Shown piece after piece: positions 57,959 through 64,000 of a stretch of DNA of 64,000 bases. Position numbers and translations under genes: made by a program. Numbering within the stretch: the first letter of the stretch is position 1; the number at the start of each line of letters is the position of its first letter. This DNA comes from Thelephora terrestris (taxonomy: Eukaryota; Basidiomycota; Agaricomycetes; Thelephorales; Thelephoraceae). The stretch lies in the NCBI GenBank assembly GCA_015956445.1, contig WIUZ02000010.1:1364001-1428000 (forward strand), written 5' to 3'. The notes beneath the pieces were generated by a model, which saw nothing but the letters and a program-made list of their open reading frames with translations, did not search any database and was not told the origin of the DNA.

Positions 57959-58201
57959 TCTTATCAGTGAAGTTAGTGAGAGGTGTGAATGGTTTGCAAG
58001 GGAATCACTTACTGGGGCTCAGAGTTCCTTACGTTCTCTGACAATTAAAGAAGAAGGCCGTGAACATAGAAACGAATTGTTTTCCAGTGGCGGGTTTGGA
58101 ATTTACCCATGGTATCCCCGGCGTCCCTTGCCTCAAGAGTGGGGAACAAAAATTGATTGCGCTGTAATTGTAAAAAATAACATGTGTGATATTACAGCTA
58201 G

Positions 58202-59979
58202 CTACGAACGGCTCCTAGTAGATCTAGTGGGGGGCTCCGTGGACGTGGTCTTTGCCTTTCTGGCGGGATTCTTCTTGGTGGGGGCAACTGGCTCAGCGTC
58301 GTGGCCGGGAGGACCTGTAATTGTGGATGAACCCCGGGCGGCCTTCTTCTTGGTGGGGGGCTTGGTGACCTTCGGGGCTGGGGGAAGAGTCTCGACGGCA
58401 GTTTCGTCAGTTGGAACAAGGGCGATATTGCTGGTGACAACATTTACGGCCGTTGTCACGAGCGAGACATTAGATGTGACGGAAACGGAGATTTGGGATC
58501 TGGGGGGACTGGAGGGTGCTGGAGGCGAAGGTGGAGGCAGGTCGGTGGTCTCGTTATCTCCACTTTTTTCGGCAGCCAACCGCTCATTAAACTCCCTGAG
58601 CTCTGCGTCGTAGTCACCGGTATCGAGGACAAAGTCGGCTCTGGGAGTTGCCGTAACGCCAAAGAGAGAAGTGTTGAAGATCGTAAAGATCCTCTGGTAG
58701 GTGGGGTCCAGAGGATCTGAAGATAAGATCTTCTTGTACTCCCGGAATGATTCCAAGTAGTTGATCCCGGTGACGTTGCCTCTCGGTGCAAAATCTGTAT
58801 CGGGTGACAATATTGCCCGAACCTGCGAGTTAAATTAATTTTCCGTACGATATCTATGATCAGTGGGACTTACAATAACGGCTGCAAGAGCGATTGTCCC
58901 CGGGGTAACCTCACTCAACCCCCATTTCACCCCTGAGGGAGTGGGGCCAGAGGATTTACCGTTGCCCTCGAGTGACGAGCGACCGAAAAATATGACTTTC
59001 AAAACCTACGGCTGATCAGTATCCTCGAAACTGGGTCCTTCAATGAAAGGGGATCACTTACGTTGATCAATGTCGGGTTCAGGAAGACGTCTCGCATCCT
59101 AGTGGACCCCTCCGGAAAAAGGATTGGTGGGAAGAGGCGATACGTCTTCACATCACCTTCCCCATCTGCACCTACAAGTTGTTGGAGCATCTTGATGCTC
59201 CCTCTATCCTTGAATTTCGACGGAAACCACTCCGGCTGGAATTGAGCTCCGAAGATTAGCCGTCCGCATTGTCGGATGTTGCTGATATGAGTGCCTCGGA
59301 GGCCCGTCAACCTCCGGGTCATCTATAATCATTTTAGACATGAGTAAAATAGATAAGATGCAATCACTTACCACTGATTGGCCGGTCCTCGACAAGAAAG
59401 CCCTTACAGATGAGGGGGGTATGTAGGACAAAATCTCTTCTCCATCGTGATCGCTGGCTTTGATAGTACTGGGGTCAACTTTGGCCGACGAACCTATGAG
59501 GAAGCCACGGGCAACCGTCCACTCTGGCCATGGAGTACACAATGCAAAAATCTTGGCGCCAGCATCCCGAATCGCGTCAGCGTCAGCAGGGTCAAGTGGC
59601 TGTTTCTTTGAGGGGCCTGTCCCAGAGGACACGGATGATCCGTTGCGTACGTCTTGCTGCGATTGAACATGGGCGTCACCTACGGACAGCTGCGCACGAC
59701 GGAGAGCCTATCAAACATCAGATCAGTATCAGTGGAAACACGAAAATTTCGAACTTACTGCCTCAAGCGTGTGGACGCTAACGGGTTCAGCGGTGGAACG
59801 ATTCGTCTGAGTGGAGGTGACAGCTACCCTCTGACGCTCGTCCAAACCAGGCTGTCAACGCCGTGAGAGTGACGTCAGAATTTTGCCACAAAAAATGTCG
59901 GTACCTGGACAATGGGCCGAGTGCTAACGACCCCAGGGTCCTCTGAGTCAGATATATCGGAGAGAGAGAAGGCCTCCAT
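58202..59979 (-). CDS. DUF6698-like accessory protein of element B
   Basis: It starts at the ATG at 59979 (MEAFSLSDISDSEDPGVVST) and runs through about eight short exons. Key stretches are PWPEWTVARGFLIGSS, SYIPPSSVRAFLSRTG, RLTGLRGTHISNIRQCGRLI, FGAQFQPEWFPSKF, MRDVFLNPTLIN, TPGTIALAAVIV and GNVTGINYLESFREYKK. It ends in a Pro/Ala/Lys-rich basic tail (KKKAARGSS, RSTRSRS). The pattern fits DUF6698, a family common in Agaricomycete genomes with no known function. Its place just downstream of a Plavaka transposase, in the same direction and inside the terminal repeats, suggests that it travels with the element. The last exon is duplicated at 45716-46066. Confidence 0.75.
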
Positions 59980-60165
59980 GGTCCCAACCTCTGTTGTGGA
60001 GGGTGGGTTATATACCTACGCAAGCTGGATGTGGTTAAGAGGCGATCAACGTACATCACTCACATAATGATCCACGCGTTGCCGACTCGCGATTACTAAA
60101 AAAACAGACATATGATTGATTCCGGCGTGCTGCACTGCATGTCAAATACTGAAACGTCTACGCTA

Positions 60166-63100
60166 TCAAAACTTCTGCTTTAGTCGTAAGAACATGTCCC
60201 CATCAAGCGTGTCAATGACAAAATAATCCCCACGGTTTTTTATGTCTTCCAGCAACACCGCCCCACGCACAATAGAATCCAAGGGAATCACCTCACACCT
60301 ACTCCGAGCCCGGATGTGCCACCTGAGGATTGACAGTTCCTTGTCGACGGCCTTTGCGTTCTGCCGGGTGCTCTTGTCCAGCGCTTGAATGAGGGCAAGG
60401 CGATAGTTGTGCCTGCCAACCCGGCAAACAAAGATGCACGCAAGCTGTGCGAACACACGCCCACGCGGGAGATCTACAATCACAAAATCATACCGTGATT
60501 TTCCGTGGAATTTCGGGTTGCAACGCAGGTAATCCGTCTTGATCTCCCAATTGACAATGGATTCGTACCCCACTTTGACGAACATGTATTCAGTGATCTG
60601 TATGTAATTAAATCTGTCAGATCTGGATCGAAAGATCATGACATAAATGAACGTACGTCGTGCAGGCCAGTGACAACTAGGTCCGATTGTCCACTCAGCG
60701 CCCGAATCACTTGTGTGATGCGAGAACGCAAGGCGTTGAACGCGAGGTCGTCCTTCTTGGTCTCACTCTCAAGGAAGGCATCAATTGTCTTGGTCTCCAA
60801 CTTTGATCCCAATGCGGTCGAGTGGTTTGCACCAGATGATATCTGATATGATTCCCCCACGCAGCTGATTTGATCCCTGCTTGTGGTTGTGGGATCAACG
60901 GCGTCTGCAGCATCTCGGCGTGCTTTCTCGTGAAAGGCGTCGAGCCGGTCGACTCGAGATCGGATGTAATCGAGGACCAGGTCGTGATGCTCGACTCTGA
61001 GAATCTGGCAATAGAATTAGTCACTGTTATGTCGGCAGGTTGTGTAATAATTACTCACCTGATTCGCGATGTCCTTGAAATTTGTGCGCCTTTCGTAAGT
61101 CTCCCCTAAAGGGCCATGCAGCTTTTCGAAAGTCTTGCTTGTGTAGTTTCGGGTGGCGCCCTTTGACTCAATGTCATCAAAAAGATGCGTGGTGAGGTGC
61201 ATCTTCGGGAATTTCCAACCCCCCTTGTTGTACGCCTGTCGAGTAATTTAAAATATATTAGTAGTTTCATCTTTCCGAGTGAAAAAATAGACGACCTACA
61301 TGCGCCAGCTTGAAAAACTTTTCCTCCATTTTCCTACCATACTTGATTGTTGTGTCGGTGTGGAGGTCGAGAGACGACAGGACATCGAGCTCAACATATG
61401 CTCGGATGCAGGAGAGGAGGCGTCGGCCACTCGCATCCTCTCCGAGCGTGCTTCGCATCACTGGGACGCATATCTGACATCGCGTAAGATCAATCAATAT
61501 TAGTGCACGTTAATGAATTGATTTGTGACATACCTTTGACATATCTTCCCATTTAGATCCATCCGTGAAATCGACTGAGAGATATGCCGAGAAGTGGTTG
61601 AAATCCCTCCAACGAGGCATAGTATTTGCCCTGTCATGAGTTTTGGGTGAGACGTTCATCAGATTGGGGCACGGATTGAAAAACTTACATGTCATCAATC
61701 GTGGTGCACGCCGCTCTGCCAAGTTCCTGGGCATGTGTTTTGGCGTGGACCCAGAGATGATGCCGAAACAATCCACCGGGGAAAGTATGAAGCCGATCAA
61801 AAGATAAGGTGTCATGTGGGTCCGAGTTTTTTATCTTCCAAAATATGTTCTGCGATTGCATTATTTATGGGTAAGTAGTAGAACAAGTTAAAAATAAAAT
61901 GAGAACGTACGTCAATATCTCGAAGGCCACAATTTTTCAGTATCTCCTCGCTTTCCCCAACGAGATCTTGCTCTCGTGCTTCCTCGATCGTTGCCTTTGT
62001 CTGCTGGGCGGTTCGGGCCCGGGACTTATTGGGAAAGCTGTCAAGATCTACATCAGCAACTAGGCACCGTGGGCATGGGTACAGGCTGCCAACTCCGCGG
62101 ATCAGAGCCATGACAGACCTGAGTTGTCGAACTCAGCGTGTTATCTGAGTGTGGATCAGTGGGCTGATATTTACTTACTGTTCTTCGTAATCCGCAGAGA
62201 GGATTAATATTAATGGAAAAACATGACGTTCTACCCCATCTCCACATCTCACCCAGTGCCCGATCTCCGAGATCTCCTCGATCGATTCGAGAAGTTTGTA
62301 AAAAGAGGCGTGCCAGACCACCCGTTTAAAGTCGACCCAGCCGGGTCTACCCTTGTTCTTGGCGTCATCCTCAACCTATATTTATGTAGAATTAATTCTG
62401 TACAAATTAAAAGTATTTTAAACATACCACAGGAAGCCATCCGACAACGCGAGCACCCCCAAAGCCGTCGCCATTTCGGATTCCCACTGGAAGGTTGAGG
62501 ATCCTAGCCATTACAGGGTAACCTTTCTGCGTCCCAAACGACGAGAGTTTTGTTTTGTCGGCGTACAACTCGAGGCAGAGCATTTTGGCGTCTGCCGGTA
62601 GGTTCGACTTCAAATCTTTTCAGCACGAGCCCCAGATTTAAAAAGAATTAATAAATCTCACCTGGACGTCCCAAAAGCGCTTTCCAGTCCATGGCTCTGT
62701 ATAAAGTTGTACGTACGTATCCTTTTCTTTATTGTACCTGAAGACCTTTCGCGCGTCCCACTCAAACTGGCGTACAAGATCTGGATCGACCAAATGGTCG
62801 AGGATCCAATCCCAGAGCGGGCGGCACTGGGTCTCGTACGTTAGTCCGTCACCCTCAAAATCACAAGTGACTTCATGGCGTTTAAACTGGGATTGAAATT
62901 TAATAGTGTACATGTACATATGATCTTAAAACGTAGTTACCGGGGTGAGCAGCTTGCTGGCATCGTCCAACGAAGCTCTCATGTCCTTGAAGTTACGAAA
63001 CGTGAACTTATTCGGCTCCTTCTGACACGTTCTGATTAATTTAATCAGCCTATTGATTTGTTTCTGATTGAGCGCTGCATCGTGGACAAATTCCGTGAAC

Positions 63101-63679
63101 TCGAAGTCTTCCTGGGAAGAAAAGGGGAGCCATGGCCTATCATCATCGGGTGGTGTTGGTTCGGAGTAGTCGCGGAAGGACTCCCTGTATTCATCAGAGC
63201 TGAGAATATGGGTGCCTTTGCCGCTGTGGGGGTGATACTCGATCTTGATATCGCCGTTGTCTGGGGTCTGGTCGCCTGATCCTGTCAATAAAAATCTGTT
63301 AGTCGCACCCGAATCCGATTTTAGAAACGTACTGCCCACCTCTATTGTCAGTAGACCTATCCGATTGCTCAACTTGAACGTCGTCTGTGGTGTGCAGATC
63401 ATCAGCGATTGCTGCAATCGGGATCCCATCGTCTGTGATCTTTGGGTTAGAATAATACTATCCGTAGCAAAGGAGCGCTCACGACGTACCGTTTTCCCCA
63501 GGTTCGGGATCTGTGTTTTCGGCTGTGTGGTCGATAACGAGGATCGGCTCCTCCGGGCGTTCTCGGCATGACCGCTCATGCTGAACAAAGCCCCTCGAGT
63601 TGAAAGCATTGCCACAGTGAGGACAGATCTTACTTTCCAGCGCCGGACGCTGTGGTGGTCTCTTTGACCGGGGAGGCAT
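60166..63679 (-). CDS. Plavaka transposase of element B
   Basis: About a dozen short-intron exons on the minus strand; the ATG at 63679 (or 63685) begins MPPRSKRPPQR. Near the start is a zinc-binding motif CPHCGNAF ... QHERSC (C-x2-C-x11-H-x3-C). Plavaka landmarks follow in order: YSEPTPPDDDRPWLPFSS, RPLWDWILDHLVDPDL with FEWDARKVFRYN, ELYADKTKLSSFGTQKGYPV, RILNLPVGIRN, FGGARVVGWLPV, SLYPCPRCLVADVDL, MPRWRDFNHFSAYLSVDFTD, GGWKFPKMHLTTHLFDDI and ETYERRTNFKDIANQ. It ends with FLRLKQKF at 60166. This is a DDE/RNase H-like cut-and-paste transposase related to the CACTA/Tnp2 group. No break was noticed in the exons I read, but not every splice junction was verified. Confidence 0.85.
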
Positions 63680-63831
63680 GATCAAAGGGATAATAATTGA
63701 TGCCGGTAATAATAATGACTTAAGTAATTTACTTATTTACGGCCGGCACCCGCTTGTTAATTAAGTAAAAACGTATTAGAAGCAAACAACTATTGACGCA
63801 TCATTATAATGCCCCCACAGTTTTTCCGACA

Positions 63832-64000
63832 CCATACCATACTATATTCGCCGGGAAAAGTGTGGCGGCCAATTTAGAGGCGTCGTCCCCCTAGGTATCG
63901 TGCCCTTCCGAATCGCGTCCTCCTCGCCTCTAAATTCGAGGCTGGATTCCAGACTAGGCGACCATACGTCATGACGATATCGTGACTTCTTCGTCCTGTG
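63832..64000. other. Flank of element B with a perfect 12-bp inverted repeat
   Basis: AATTTAGAGGCG at 63871-63882 and its complement CGCCTCTAAATT at 63925-63936 could form a hairpin with a 42-base loop. No gene is seen before the window ends. Confidence 0.5.

Larger units (their letters stand above)
49034..58552 (+). repeat. 9.52 kb direct duplication, copy 2
   Basis: 9519 bp matching 36546-46066. It continues directly into the rest of element B at 58553, whereas copy 1 is attached at its left to the full-length 5' part of element A. Confidence 0.93.
57614..63831 (-). mobile_element. Element B: two-gene Plavaka-type DNA transposon
   Basis: The genes read on the minus strand: a Plavaka transposase (60166-63679), then a DUF6698-like gene (58202-59979). 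Candidate termini are an 11-bp inverted repeat TGTCGGAAAAA at 57614-57624 and its complement at 63821-63831, followed by weaker similarity inward. The GTCGGAAAAA core resembles AGTGGAAAAAC in the termini of element A. No clear target duplication was found, so the exact ends are provisional. Both genes look open through many short introns, so the element may be whole. Confidence 0.65.

Overview
The window is a stretch of nuclear DNA from a basidiomycete fungus, most likely an Agaricomycete. Genes are cut by many short GT-AG introns (about 45-80 nt), the tail of the m6A reader and the F-box families have basidiomycete character, and the accessory DNA carries fungal Tnp2/Plavaka-type DNA transposons with DUF6698-like and DUF6533-like companion proteins. 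There is no sign of bacterial operons, CRISPR or rRNA. I could not assign a genus.

Positions 1-17.2 kb hold conserved housekeeping genes: an RRM plus YTH RNA-binding protein (3.1-6.1 kb, minus strand), translation factor eIF3i (about 7.0-8.5 kb), a 3.3 kb stretch with no recognisable gene, then a very compact cluster of tRNA-splicing endonuclease subunit SEN15, a ZCCHC10-like zinc-knuckle protein and a derlin, followed by a Zn2Cys6 transcription factor. For SEN15, ZCCHC10-like, derlin, YTH, transcription factor, MFS, RPC11 and GDA1, the exon models I derived by hand close in frame from start to stop.

Positions 18.5-25.5 kb hold two head-to-head F-box gene pairs that arose by tandem duplication of the whole pair. 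Then come a DUF6533-like membrane protein (minus strand), an intact 11-exon monocarboxylate-type MFS transporter, the Golgi guanosine diphosphatase GDA1 and the small RNA polymerase III subunit RPC11.

Positions 34-64 kb are dominated by mobile DNA. Element A (34157-41034) is a 6.9 kb DNA transposon with 31-bp terminal inverted repeats and a 7-bp target duplication. It carries a Tnp2-like transposase and an 11-exon accessory gene, and it sits about 85 bp upstream of the RPC11 start codon. Element B (about 57614-63831, genes on the minus strand) carries a Plavaka transposase and a DUF6698-like accessory gene. Between them lie a DUF6533-like gene and ricin-B-lectin-like coding pieces. A 9.52 kb block covering the 3' part of element A, this host segment and one end of element B is present twice in direct orientation (36546-46066 and 49034-58552). 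By eye the copies differ only by two 1-bp homopolymer differences. They are separated by about 3 kb of strongly strand-skewed low-complexity DNA. This is either a very recent duplication or an assembly artefact, and it is the most striking structural feature here.
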